A stretch of 64,000 nt of DNA from Dyella sp. M7H15-1. Lineage in GTDB: Bacteria > Pseudomonadota > Gammaproteobacteria > Xanthomonadales > Rhodanobacteraceae. The position numbers and the translations under genes are program-made. The notes under the pieces were generated by a model, which made no database searches, had not been told where the DNA came from, and saw only the letters and a list, made by a program, of their open reading frames with translations. The stretch covers positions 806,001 to 870,000 of the forward strand of contig NZ_CP035300.1 of the NCBI RefSeq assembly GCF_004114615.1, written 5' to 3'. This document shows, piece by piece, positions 41,905 to 49,610 of this stretch. Numbering within the stretch: the first letter of the stretch is position 1; each line of letters starts with the position of its first letter.

Positions 41905-43287
41905 ATGGGCACGTTGCGCTGTGGCGTAGTACCGATCGGCACGCAAGAAGGTTTTGCGCGTGTTGTCTTCGACGACCTGCAAGCGCATGCCAAGGGTGGC
42001 ATGCAACTGCTGTGGCAGCCGGCACTCGGCGAGCAGACGGATTGCGATCTACTGATCTTGCCCACCCAGGTCGAAAACTTTGGCGAGGTAACCGCCGAGC
42101 TTGCGCGCATTCGCGCCGATTGCCCTGGCTGCAGCACCATTGTGAGTTGTCAGGGGTTGGTGTCGGAACAGATAGCGACACTGCTGACTGCCGGTGCTTT
42201 CGATTTCGTCTCCACCCCATACTCAATGCCGGAATTCCAGATGCGGCTGCAGCGTGCCGCAGGCACGTTGCAGGGGCGATGCGAGCAGCATTCCTCGATG
42301 ATTTTCAGGGCGCGTACGCATGGTTTGATCGGGTCCAGCCCGTGTTTCATAAAACAGGTGTCTTCCCTGCCGATCATCGCCAGTTGCGATGCAAGCGTAC
42401 TGATCTTGGGCGAAACGGGTACCGGCAAGGAAGTGTTTGCGCGCGCCATTCATTATCTTTCACCACGCGCATCCCGCCCACGCGTCACGGTCAACTGCGG
42501 GGCCATTCCCACCGAGCTGATGGAGAGCGAGCTGTTTGGCTGTGTACGGGGTGCCTTTACCTCGGCACATGCCGCGCGCAGTGGGTTGGTGCACGAAGCG
42601 GAAGGAGGAACGCTGTTCCTGGACGAAATCGACTCCTTGCCATTCGGTGCGCAAGCCAAGTTGTTACGTTTTCTGGAAGACAAGGAATATCGCCCAGTAG
42701 GGGGCACCTGCGTGCAGCGAGCGGATGTAAGAGTGATCGTGGCCAGCAACAACGACCTGCTTAGGCTCACCGAGCGTGGCACGTTTCGCAGCGACCTGTA
42801 TTTCCGTCTCAATGTGCTGAATTTGATGTTACCCACCTTGCGCGATCGTCGCGAAGACATTCCCGAGCTTGCCAGACATTTCGTCGAGCAGTTCACGCGG
42901 AAAAATCATCAGCCAGCTTTGCCTTTTACCTGCGAAGCACTGCGCAAACTGGTGCAGTACAACTGGCCCGGCAATGTGCGCGAACTGCACAACGTCATTG
43001 AGCGGGCCGTATTGTTTTGCCAGAGTGCAGCGATTGAGGCCGAGGGTCTGGAATTACCTGTCAATCCCATGGCCGACCCAGTTCCCGAATCGTTTCGTGC
43101 GGCGAAGGCGCGCACGGTTGAAGCCTTCGAACGCAACTACATCGAGCAGCTACTGATGATCAACGCGGGCAATATCACACGTGCGGCCATTGCCGCACAG
43201 AAAAACCGCCGCGCGTTCTTTGCACTGATGCGCAAGCATGCGATTGCACCGGAACGTTTTCGTGGTCCGGGTAAGCGTACTTATTGA
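41905..43287 (+). CDS. Sigma-54-dependent activator with pseudo-receiver domain
   Basis: 460-residue NtrC-type enhancer-binding protein. The AAA+ domain (about residues 140-370) has Walker A GETGTGKE, Walker B GTLFLDEID, the sensor/arginine regions and the L1 loop as GAFTSA instead of the usual GAFTGA. A Fis-type DNA-binding domain ends the protein (NITRAAIAAQKNRRAFFALMRKH). The N-terminal 130 residues look like a CheY fold but lack the key residues: LLILPT stands where D-x-x-M/L-P is expected, and GAFDFVSTPY has Thr for the conserved Lys. It probably cannot be phosphorylated and may be controlled by ligand, partner or amount. Confidence 0.88.
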   Translation: MGTLRCGVVPIGTQEGFARVVFDDLQAHAKGGMQLLWQPALGEQTDCDLLILPTQVENFGEVTAELARIRADCPGCSTIVSCQGLVSEQIATLLTAGAFDFVSTPYSMPEFQMRLQRAAGTLQGRCEQHSSMIFRARTHGLIGSSPCFIKQVSSLPIIASCDASVLILGETGTGKEVFARAIHYLSPRASRPRVTVNCGAIPTELMESELFGCVRGAFTSAHAARSGLVHEAEGGTLFLDEIDSLPFGAQAKLLRFLEDKEYRPVGGTCVQRADVRVIVASNNDLLRLTERGTFRSDLYFRLNVLNLMLPTLRDRREDIPELARHFVEQFTRKNHQPALPFTCEALRKLVQYNWPGNVRELHNVIERAVLFCQSAAIEAEGLELPVNPMADPVPESFRAAKARTVEAFERNYIEQLLMINAGNITRAAIAAQKNRRAFFALMRKHAIAPERFRGPGKRTY

Positions 43288-43305
43288 TCCGGCATCCATG
43301 TGTAT

Positions 43306-43557
43306 TCAAGTAACCGAGCCGCCACTCACCGTCATCGTCCCGTCCTTTAGCGTTAAGAGCGTGTTCTTGGTGACGGTCACCGTGGATAAGTCGGGCAATT
43401 GCACGTTATCGCCTCCGAACATCGCAGTGGCGCCCTTACTCACCGTGACGTGTGAATCCGAATACACTGCGACGGTAGACTCGCCCTCTGCGTAAACCCG
43501 CGCATTTGGACCCGCGTGTACCCACGCCTTTTCGTTCGCATTTGCGTATAATGTATA
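43306..43557 (-). pseudogene. C-terminal fragment of a beta-repeat protein, cut at the dif-like site
   Basis: A frame of 83 codons runs from the dif-like site to a stop at 43306. It reads with a repeating pattern of small, Val and polar residues (NARVYAEGESTVAVYSDS, HVTVSKGATAMFGGDN, STVTVTKNTLLTLKDG, TMTVSGGSVT). Such period-6 to period-8 patterns are typical of beta-helical adhesin or toxin-shaft repeats. No start codon or ribosome site is present, and the upstream part is missing exactly where the XerD-arm side begins. I do not assign a family. Probably the tail of a once-larger surface or toxin protein. Confidence 0.5.
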
Positions 43558-43568
43558 TTATGTAAAAT
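43541..43568 (+). other. dif-like XerC/XerD recombination site 1
   Basis: 28 bp: XerC-type arm TTTGCGTATAA, centre TGTATA, XerD-type arm TTATGTAAAAT. Against the E. coli dif sequence as I recall it, the centre is identical, the XerD arm has one change and the XerC arm three, two of them in the variable outer bases. The site separates two unrelated truncated genes, as expected of a recombination junction. It may be the chromosomal dif itself or a pdif/phage-type site. Confidence 0.72.
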
Positions 43569-43642
43569 ATAACCATTCCACCCTGGGCTATCTCAGCCCG
43601 ATTGAGTTCGAGCTACGACATGTTGCTTACGAGTGTTCGTGA
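43568..43642 (+). pseudogene. IS3-family OrfB tail remnant
   Basis: About 24 codons, YNHSTLGYLSPIEFELRHVA to a TGA at 43642, match the universal C-terminal block of IS3-group transposases (HSTLGYLSP). It differs from the IS3 copies elsewhere in this window (HQSLGYESP), so it is a separate element. It starts at the last base of the dif-like site. A TGTCCACG string shortly after may be the old right terminal repeat. Confidence 0.75.
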
Positions 43643-43784
43643 TTCACAGGGCATGTCCACGCGGCATCTGACGACAACCTTGAATTGGCAGCGCACTAAC
43701 GTAAGCGGGTACGCGGATCGCCCCTTCCACACAGTACAGTCCTGCCGCTGGCGGCTGCCCACTTTGGACTACTTCGTTTAGTGC

Positions 43785-43859
43785 TGGTGTTCCCTTGATT
43801 TCGGTGCAAAAAGTAACGCTTCGCGACTTTCTGTATCCCTTGAGTTGCTGTTACCCCTT
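43785..43859 (+). repeat. RES-gene fragment and istB leader, inverted partner of 48277-48405
   Basis: Bases 43785-43841 (57 bp) are the reverse complement of 48349-48405 in the RES toxin gene and encode GVPLISVQKVTLRDFLYP. Directly after, 43842-43859 (GAGTTGCTGTTACCCCTT) repeats the istB leader found inverted at 48277-48294. On the right side the two blocks are separated by 54 bases; on the left they are fused. They frame the Tn3-family transposon as an outer, broken inverted repeat. Confidence 0.9.
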
Positions 43860-43882
43860 TTTGAAGCCCTCATTCGCGCTAA

Positions 43883-43919
43883 TTGGGGTAGAACAAGCAG
43901 TCGTGTCACCAGCCGCCAT
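43883..43919 (+). repeat. Left terminal inverted repeat of the Tn3-family transposon
   Basis: 37 bases beginning TTGGGGTAGAACAAGCAG and ending in GCCGCCAT, exact reverse complement of 48161-48197. GGGG at 43885 is the probable outer end, as usual in Tn3-family elements. The flanking pentamers (TAATT left, AACAG right) do not match, so there is no target-site duplication. Confidence 0.95.
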
Positions 43920-43924
43920 TTCGA

Positions 43925-46787
43925 TCACGGCAGGTCAAGCCGCGTGTTCATATCGAGGTCAAACCGCCCATACGGGTTGACGTGCTCCCAGATCAGCGGC
44001 GTCAGGGCGGCGTAGTCGCGCGGCGTGAACCTGCCCTGCCAATGCGGTTGTGCCAGCACTTTCTGGATCATCAGCGTATTGACGTAGACCATACAGTTCT
44101 GGATCAGATGCAGCGCGAGCATGCTGACCTCATGATCCTCGCGGCGGTTGCTCGCCATCTCGCCACGGCGAGCGAAGAACACGAAGTCGGTCGCACCGTT
44201 CCACTGCTCGACCACGTTCAGCCCCTCGTTGATCTCGCGGCGCAGCGCCTCGTCGTGCAGGTAGCGGCAAAGAAAGATGGTCTTGATCGCCTTGCCTAAC
44301 TCGGCGAATGCCTTGTAGGTCGGGTGCTGCACGTTCTTCTTGGTGAAGCGGCGCAAGATGGCTTCGGTCTCCGCTGTGCCCAGGCGCAGCGCGGTGGCGT
44401 ACTTGACCATCTGGTCGTACTGCTGCCGCACCGAGTCCCAGTCGATGGGCTTGGTCAGAATCTGTTGCAGGTTGGCATAGGCATCGGCCTTGCCGGTTTC
44501 CAGCCGGTACAGCTTCTGTGAGTGGATCGCCTTCAACCGGGGAAGCAACCGGAAGCCCAGCAGCCGGCAGAAGGCGAACGCGACCGTGCTCTGTCCGTGC
44601 GAATCGACATACTGGCGATCCACCTCCATTTCGGTGCAATGGTGGATCACACCCTCGATCATCGATGCTACTTCCGATGACGACGGTGATTTGAGCTGCG
44701 AATGGATGCACAGCGAGCTGCGCTCGACGTGCCAATAGATCATGATGCCGCGCCCGCCGTAGCGCACATGCCATTGCGTGGTGAGGTTTTGATCCCATGC
44801 GCCGAAGTGCTTGGAGTCCGACGCGCAGGCGGTGGTGCCGCTACCCCAGATCGCCGGGTTGCGGGCATGCAGCGTGCCGTCTGCGACGATGGCAATCGCG
44901 CGGCGCATCGCGTCCACGCTGATGTAACGGCGGCGCACATAGGCCAGGTCGCGCGCCGTAGTGCCGGAATCCAGCCCGGCCATGCGCTGCAAGCCGGCAT
45001 TGGTGCCCAGGCCGTGCACACATAGCAGCAGGCGCGGCTGCAACACCGAACGATCCATCGTCTCGTAGGAAGTTGGGCTTTTCAGGGCGTCGGTGAAGCT
45101 CAGCCGCAGATCGGTTTCCTTGACCATATCGAGCAGGCTGGTCATCGGCCAGATGGCGTTGAGTTCGGCCTTGAGCGCAGTCAGATTGGGTGGATCGGGT
45201 TGTGCATCGAGCGGCGTCAGCGTGATCCAGCCACCGCCCTTGCTGCTCAGCCGAACGGAGGGATTCTTCTTCAAGCCGGCGTCGAAGGTGAACAGCGCCT
45301 CGCGCATCTCGGCCTGCAAGTCGGCGATGAAGCGCTCCCCATCGAGCGGCAGATTCAGCGTACGGTAGTAGTCCTCGCGGTTCTGCTCGAAGTCGGTCGG
45401 CAAGTCGTCGTCGGGGTTGCGATAGCGGTTTGCGCCGACTACCCAGATTTCCTTGCAGCGCAGCCGCTCGCGCAGCGCCTCCAGCACCGCGATTTCATAG
45501 GTGACGCGGTTGACGTGATCCCGGCCGGCTGCGTCTTTCTCCATCACAGCCTCACGCCACAGGCCGCGCACCACGCCGTCGAGCGGCACCTCCACGTCGG
45601 CCGGGAAGGTATGCACCTTGGTGTCGGCAAAACGCTTTACCAAGTCGAGCGCATCCATCACCGGACGGTGGCGGTCGTTGTTGGAGCGGAATTCAAGCGC
45701 GGCCAGCAAGGTCGGCACCATGCGGCGGTAGTGCCCCCTGGTACGAATTGCGGATCACGGTGCGCAACGTGATGCGGTAGGTCGAGCCGGTGGCTTTCCA
45801 CTCCTTGACCAGATCGCGCAGCGTCTGCTCGCCGACCACCGGAAACACCACATCGCGCACCACGCCGTCCGGCTCGGCCAGCGTGGCGTCGGCCAGGTTG
45901 AACAGCAGGTTCTGTTTGCCGGAGACGCGCTTGAGGTCTTCCAGCAGTTCGCGTTCGACCTTGCGCTCGGCACGCGCGCTGATCTGGTGGACGGTCTCGA
46001 TCAGCAAGTCCACCAAGTCGTCGGTCAAGCTGCGGGCGCGTAGGTAGACGAAAGCAGCCAGCCAGGTGAGGCGTGCAGCATCTGGATGTCGACGCAGATC
46101 GCGGGGAACCTCGACCGACACACGCTGGCGGCAGCGCTCCAGATCACGCGGTGAAGCCCGGTCGAACAGTCCGGCGGGCAAGTCAATGCCCCGGATCAGT
46201 TCCAGCTTCGCCAACTCGTCCTGCATGCTGGCAAGGCTGGGGCGGCCGGGACTGCCGCGCAGTTTCAGCAGAACGGCCGGCGCGCTGCCTGCGGCTTCGC
46301 CTTGAGCATCTTCAACGGCGCTCTCGGCGTCGCCCGACTTTTCGGGGCGCAGCAAGGCATCCAGGCGTTCGCGGGTCGTGGGCGGCAGCCGCTCTTGGAC
46401 TCCGTTATGAACGCGCTGCGCGCGATGCGCTCCATCCGGGTCACCGCCGACTTCTCCGGCAATATGATCGCGCAGCCACTCCGTCAGCATCTCGGCATCG
46501 GCCACCGTCGCTTCGCGGAAGCCAAAACGCACGCGGATTTCGCCGCGCAGCCGCTCGGCAGTGCGGCCCGTGAGGAAGGCTTCACCGTCGATGGGTGCGT
46601 CGAGTTGTTTGGCGAGGGCGGCTATGCCCTGTACCTCGACTTCGGTTTCGTCGCGCGGGAAACGGCCGCGCTCGCGGAAGAAGGTCAGCAGGATGGCAAA
46701 GCCCAGCCGATTCGCGCGGTTCTTGGTCATCACCAGCTCGCGTTCGGCCGGTGCCAACAGCCACTGATCTTCCGCGTTGCCGTCCAC
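43925..46787 (-). pseudogene. tnpA: Tn3-family transposase TnpA, frameshifted
   Basis: Replicative DDE transposase of the Tn3 family. Reading frames 46787-45693 and 45721-43925 each carry one part. The first part includes ANRLGFAILLTFFRERGRFP. The second includes the DDE core ([46 protein letters not shown]) and the [20 protein letters not shown] and [12 protein letters not shown] tail. They separate at a run of five C (45734-45738, G on the coding strand). One G fewer would restore [19 protein letters not shown]. The likely start is GTG 46787, just past the tnpR stop. A sequencing error in the G-run is possible; otherwise the element can move only with help in trans. Confidence 0.93.
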
Positions 46788-46789
46788 TG

Positions 46790-47380
46790 CTACGCTCCGA
46801 GTTGCGATGGCGCGGGCCAGCTGACCCGCGCCAGGGTTTCGATTAGGGTGGTGCGCTTGACGCCGAAGTTGCGGCACACCGCCGCCTTGGACATGCCGCC
46901 ATCGAGCGCGGCAATGATGGCGTCCAGCTTCTCGCCAGTGATCGCCTGCGGCCGACCGCCGATCCGGCCGCGTTTGCGCGCGGCGGCCAAGCCGGCGACG
47001 ACGCGCTCCTGGATCAAGGCGCGCTCGTACTGTGCGAGCGCGCCGAACACCTGGAACAGGAACTCGCCCGAGGGCGTGGTGGTGTCCAGGTTTTCCGTCA
47101 GCGAGCGGAACGCCACCTGCTTATCCTTGAGCGAGGTCACGATGCCGAGCAGATGCGACAGCGAGCGGCCGAGCCGATCGAGTTTCCACACGACCAGCAC
47201 GTCACCAGAGCGGACGAATTCGAGTACTCGCGCCAGCCCCGCGCGGTCATCCTTCGCGCCCGAAGCATGATCTTGAAACAGATGGCGCGCATCGACGCCA
47301 GCGGCGAGCAGCGCATCGCGTTGCAAGCCCGTGCTCTGGCGGTCGGAATCCGACGACACGCGCATGTAACCTACCAACAT
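46790..47380 (-). CDS. tnpR: Serine resolvase/invertase TnpR
   Basis: 196-residue serine recombinase that resolves cointegrates at res. The catalytic Ser is in VGYMRVSSD at the N terminus. LDRLGRSLSHLLG, LTENLDTTTPSGEFLFQVFGALAQYER and a C-terminal helix-turn-helix (MSKAAVCRNFGVKRTTLIETL) are all present. ATG 47380 is chosen; the longer frame to 47686 runs through the res and antitoxin region. It appears intact. It is divergent from the toxin-antitoxin genes, with res between. Confidence 0.94.
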   Translation of the reverse strand: MLVGYMRVSSDSDRQSTGLQRDALLAAGVDARHLFQDHASGAKDDRAGLARVLEFVRSGDVLVVWKLDRLGRSLSHLLGIVTSLKDKQVAFRSLTENLDTTTPSGEFLFQVFGALAQYERALIQERVVAGLAAARKRGRIGGRPQAITGEKLDAIIAALDGGMSKAAVCRNFGVKRTTLIETLARVSWPAPSQLGA

Positions 47381-47399
47381 AAGCGGATAACCATCAAAA

Positions 47400-47605
47400 T
47401 GACGTTTCCGTATAGTAACGCATGGCGACAGAGTTTTCCGCATAATTTTGCGGCCACTGGGAGGTTGATGCAACGGACTGTTGCCGATATGTCGCCAAAC
47501 ACTTGTTTGGCGACACTCGGAACCGAGCGCCCACTCGCCTTGTTGATGCGTCGGGTAATGAAAATATATATACTTAGACAGTACCCAATGAGAGGAATCT
47601 CCGTC
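47400..47605. promoter_or_regulatory. res / divergent promoter region of the Tn3 element
   Basis: Between tnpR and the antitoxin gene. A perfect palindrome TGTCGCCAAACA-CT-TGTTTGGCGACA spans 47490-47515, fitting a resolvase binding subsite or a TA-operator. A GGCGACAGAG half-site near 47423 and the AT-rich stretch AATATATATACTTAGAC near 47560 are further candidate parts. Promoters for tnpR-tnpA and for the toxin-antitoxin pair must be here, so TnpR and the antitoxin may both regulate it. Confidence 0.65.
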
Positions 47606-47884
47606 ATGCCGAAAGAAGCCGTTTTCACCATGAAGCTGGAGCCCGAGCTGCGTGCTGACTTTATGGCCGAGGCCGAGGCTGCTCATCGGCCGGCATCACA
47701 AGTACTACGCGAGCTGATGCGTGAGTTCGTCCAACACCAGCGCGAGGCGCGGAACTATGACGAGTTCCTGCGTCGCAAGGTTGAAGCCGGCCGGGCATCA
47801 ATGCGCGCGGGTCTGGGTCGCCCGAATGAAGAGGTCGAAGCCGAATTCGCCGCACGGCGTGCCAATGCAGCTAACCAGACGTGA
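47606..47884 (+). CDS. Ribbon-helix-helix antitoxin of the Tn3 cargo pair
   Basis: 92 residues from ATG 47606, with GAGGAA at 47591-47596. The N terminus (EAVFTMKLEPELRADFMAEAEAAHRPASQVL) is a CopG/ParD-like ribbon-helix-helix DNA-binding fold. The charged helical C terminus (NYDEFLRRKVEAGRASMRAG and beyond) would wrap the toxin. The stop overlaps the toxin start (GTGA at 47881-47884), so the pair is translationally coupled. Autorepression through the upstream palindrome is likely but inferred. Confidence 0.87.
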   Translation: MPKEAVFTMKLEPELRADFMAEAEAAHRPASQVLRELMREFVQHQREARNYDEFLRRKVEAGRASMRAGLGRPNEEVEAEFAARRANAANQT

Positions 47885-48174
47885 GAGTCATTTGGACGCC
47901 AGAGGCGCAGCAAGATCGCACTGATGTGTGGAATTACATTGCCGCTGACAACCCATGGGCGGCTGCCCGGATGGATGATCTGTTCAGCGATGCGGCAACT
48001 CGGTTAGCTGCGCACCCGATGCTCGGTCGCCTCGGGAAGATCCCCGGTACCCGCGAAATGGTCCCACATGAAAGCTATCGCTTGGTCTACGAAATCGAGG
48101 ACGAGACGGTGTGGATTCTGACCCTAATCCATACCGCTAGGCAGTGGCCACCCTTGCGAGATGGCGGCTGGTGA
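47881..48174 (+). CDS. ParE/RelE-superfamily toxin
   Basis: 97 residues starting at GTG 47881. Typical features are VIWTPEAQQDRTDVWNYI at the N terminus, HPMLGRLGKIPGTREMV in the middle and YRLVYEIEDETVWILTLIHTARQWPP at the end; the HxARQWP ending is typical of ParE toxins, which poison DNA gyrase, rather than RelE RNases. The last codons (RDGGW, stop) lie inside the right inverted repeat of the transposon (48161-48197), so toxin and transposon end are fused at sequence level. Confidence 0.9.
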   Translation: MRVIWTPEAQQDRTDVWNYIAADNPWAAARMDDLFSDAATRLAAHPMLGRLGKIPGTREMVPHESYRLVYEIEDETVWILTLIHTARQWPPLRDGGW

Positions 48175-48197
48175 CACGACTGCTTGTTCTACCCCAA
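48161..48197 (-). repeat. Right terminal inverted repeat of the Tn3-family transposon
   Basis: 37 bases, exact inverse of 43883-43919, ending CTACCCCAA. CCCC ends at 48195. The first 14 bases double as the end of the toxin gene, including its TGA. Confidence 0.95.
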
Positions 48198-48275
48198 CAG
48201 GCGCTGTTCTTCCAGCGCCTGCGCCATGCCGTCGAGCTTGAGGGCACGCAAGTGTTCGAGGGTGGGATGCGTCAA
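48196..48275 (-). pseudogene. istB: IS21-family istB N-terminal fragment
   Basis: About 26 codons from TTG 48275: THPTLEHLRALKLDGMAQAL then EEQRL, the characteristic start of IS21 ATPase-helper IstB. The frame is cut by the right end of the Tn3 element. No other IS21 part (istA or the rest of istB) is in the window. It shows that an IS21-like element was here before the Tn3 element or was joined to it by recombination. Confidence 0.82.
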
Positions 48276-48276
48276 C

Positions 48277-48405
48277 AAGGGGTAACAGCAACTCGTTGAT
48301 TGCAAAGAAATTGGTCAAAATGACGTTCAGATTTTGCCAATATAATCAAAGGGATACAGAAAGTCGCGAAGCGTTACTTTTTGCACCGAAATCAAGGGAA
48401 CACCA
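48277..48405 (-). repeat. Inverted partner of 43785-43859
   Basis: 48349-48405 is a 57-bp inverse copy of 43785-43841, and 48277-48294 an 18-bp inverse copy of 43842-43859. The 54 bases between them here (48295-48348) are absent on the left, so the left copy looks like a deletion derivative, or the right has an insertion. Confidence 0.9.
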
Positions 48406-48653
48406 ACATCCACCAACGGTCCCAATTCAGCCACATAGCTACAGAGCATCAGCGGTGGAAGGTGAGGCAACATCTGCTGGTACTCCGCCACAGCGGTTTC
48501 AAGCTCTAGGGCGAGGTACAGCGCCTCGATGCCAGGCCGGTTAAAACGGCCTCCCGCCTTGGCAGCCCCCGCACCGCTCAGCGGCGTATAGGCATAACGC
48601 GGTGTATTGGCTCGATAGAGGGTGATTGGCCGAGCCAATTGGCTCGTAATCAC
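48327..48653 (-). CDS. RES-domain toxin, C-terminally truncated
   Basis: RES toxins degrade NAD+ and are neutralised by Xre/MbcA-type antitoxins. The N-terminal RES blocks are present: RPITLYRANTPRYAYTP with the conserved Arg and Tyr, GGRFNRPGIEALYLALELETAVAEY with the conserved Glu, and PLISVQKVTLRDFLYP. The frame ends after 108 codons in unrelated residues (FDYIGKI), where families run to about 150 residues; the break coincides with the rearranged repeat at 48349. GTG 48653 overlaps the antitoxin TGA. Probably non-functional. Confidence 0.82.
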   Translation of the reverse strand: MITSQLARPITLYRANTPRYAYTPLSGAGAAKAGGRFNRPGIEALYLALELETAVAEYQQMLPHLPPLMLCSYVAELGPLVDVGVPLISVQKVTLRDFLYPFDYIGKI

Positions 48654-49013
48654 CCGACAAATCCAGACTCAACCGATGCCAAATATCCCAACACATCACG
48701 CGCATTCTGAGCCACCCGCGTACGATCACTCGTCATCACTTCAAAAGCTGTGCGACCACTAAATGCTTCAAGGGGCTGGTTCCGCAGCCACAGTGCCGCT
48801 TTGTTGGGATCTTGGGTAATGGTTTCTGCGGTGACCAGAATGCGGAGAATCTGTAGACTCCGGGTGCGTTCTTACCGTATTGCGGTGAACACCCGCAACA
48901 TCTGCCAGGTCGCCCACACTCATATTCAGCAGCTTCGCGACTTTCTGCGGGGAAATCGAGGCGGGACGTGCTTCGAGCTTAAGGGCTTCGATGGAGGAGG
49001 AGAGGAGGGCCAT
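48650..49013 (-). pseudogene. Xre/MbcA/ParS-type antitoxin with frameshift
   Basis: Partner of the RES toxin. From ATG 49013 (GAGGT site) the frame reads MALLSSSIEALKLEARPAS, then ISPQKVAKLLNMSVGDLADV and AGVHRNTVRTHPES, an Xre-like helix-turn-helix. Near 48857 the homologous frame shifts; the second part LQILRILVTAETITQDPNKA, LWLRNQPLEAFSGRTAFEVM and DVLGYLASVESGFVG is the DUF2384 toxin-binding domain and ends at 48650, overlapping the toxin start. One base more or less at 48857 would restore a single antitoxin. Either decay or a base-call error. Confidence 0.85.
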
Positions 49014-49286
49014 GGGGTACCTCAATGGTCGGTTACCGCAACCTAGTGGAATTGCATACAGTATGCACTTTTTTTGCATAGATTACGACTGTTTTCATGC
49101 AGTCCAGAATCTACTTGTGTTTTAGCCCACATCCACCTTGCGCTCTCACAATGTCGCGAATCATCCGATGGGACGCGGGTCATAGGTTTTCGAACTTATT
49201 CCATTTTTTTGCCGTCCCGCGTGGTGCATTACCAGTACAGGCGATACCGATTGCGATCCTGCTCTTTGTACTCAACAGGTGATGAT

Positions 49287-49610
49287 ATGGACAATCAAGA
49301 TTTTATCAGCAGCAAGTTTATTCAGCTTGAAATAGACCGGCTTCAGTCGGCGAATGCCATGATGCGTTCTGCAAACCGAGCGCTTGCACAAGGCAATGAT
49401 GCGGTGCTCATGGCGATGGGATATTCGCAGGAACATATCTGCGATCTACACAATAAGGGGGGTATTCCATTGACGTCGATCACGAACAATACGCGGATGA
49501 TTGCGTATTTGCGGTCTGTTTTGCGAGATCAAGAGGGGGCGTTTGAAGTCTCTGATAACAGGTTTTTAATCCGGAATTGCGGGAAGTTTTGTACATCTAA
49601 CTCAGAATGA
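49287..49610 (+). CDS. Unknown accessory protein, 3' end replaced by IS200
   Basis: 107 codons from ATG 49287 with an AGGTGA site. Mostly helical, low-GC gene (MDNQDFISSKFIQLEIDRLQ, SANRALAQGNDAVLMAMGYS, NNTRMIAYLRSVL). I do not recognise it. The last few residues (SNSE, stop) are encoded by the left end of IS200 copy 2, so the natural C terminus is lost. It lies in the middle of the dif-bracketed segment and could be a phage or plasmid relic. Confidence 0.6.
   Translation: MDNQDFISSKFIQLEIDRLQSANAMMRSANRALAQGNDAVLMAMGYSQEHICDLHNKGGIPLTSITNNTRMIAYLRSVLRDQEGAFEVSDNRFLIRNCGKFCTSNSE

Larger units (their letters stand above)
43885..48195. mobile_element. Tn3-family transposon with ParD/ParE-like cargo
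   Basis: About 4.3 kb between perfect 37-bp inverted repeats. Content in order: tnpA (minus, frameshifted), tnpR (minus), a res region, then a ribbon-helix-helix antitoxin and ParE-type toxin (plus), ending inside the right repeat. Toxin-antitoxin pairs next to the resolution system are known in this family and are thought to aid maintenance. No target duplication is seen, and both flanks carry pieces of RES and istB genes, so the element sits in a rearranged site. Confidence 0.93.
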
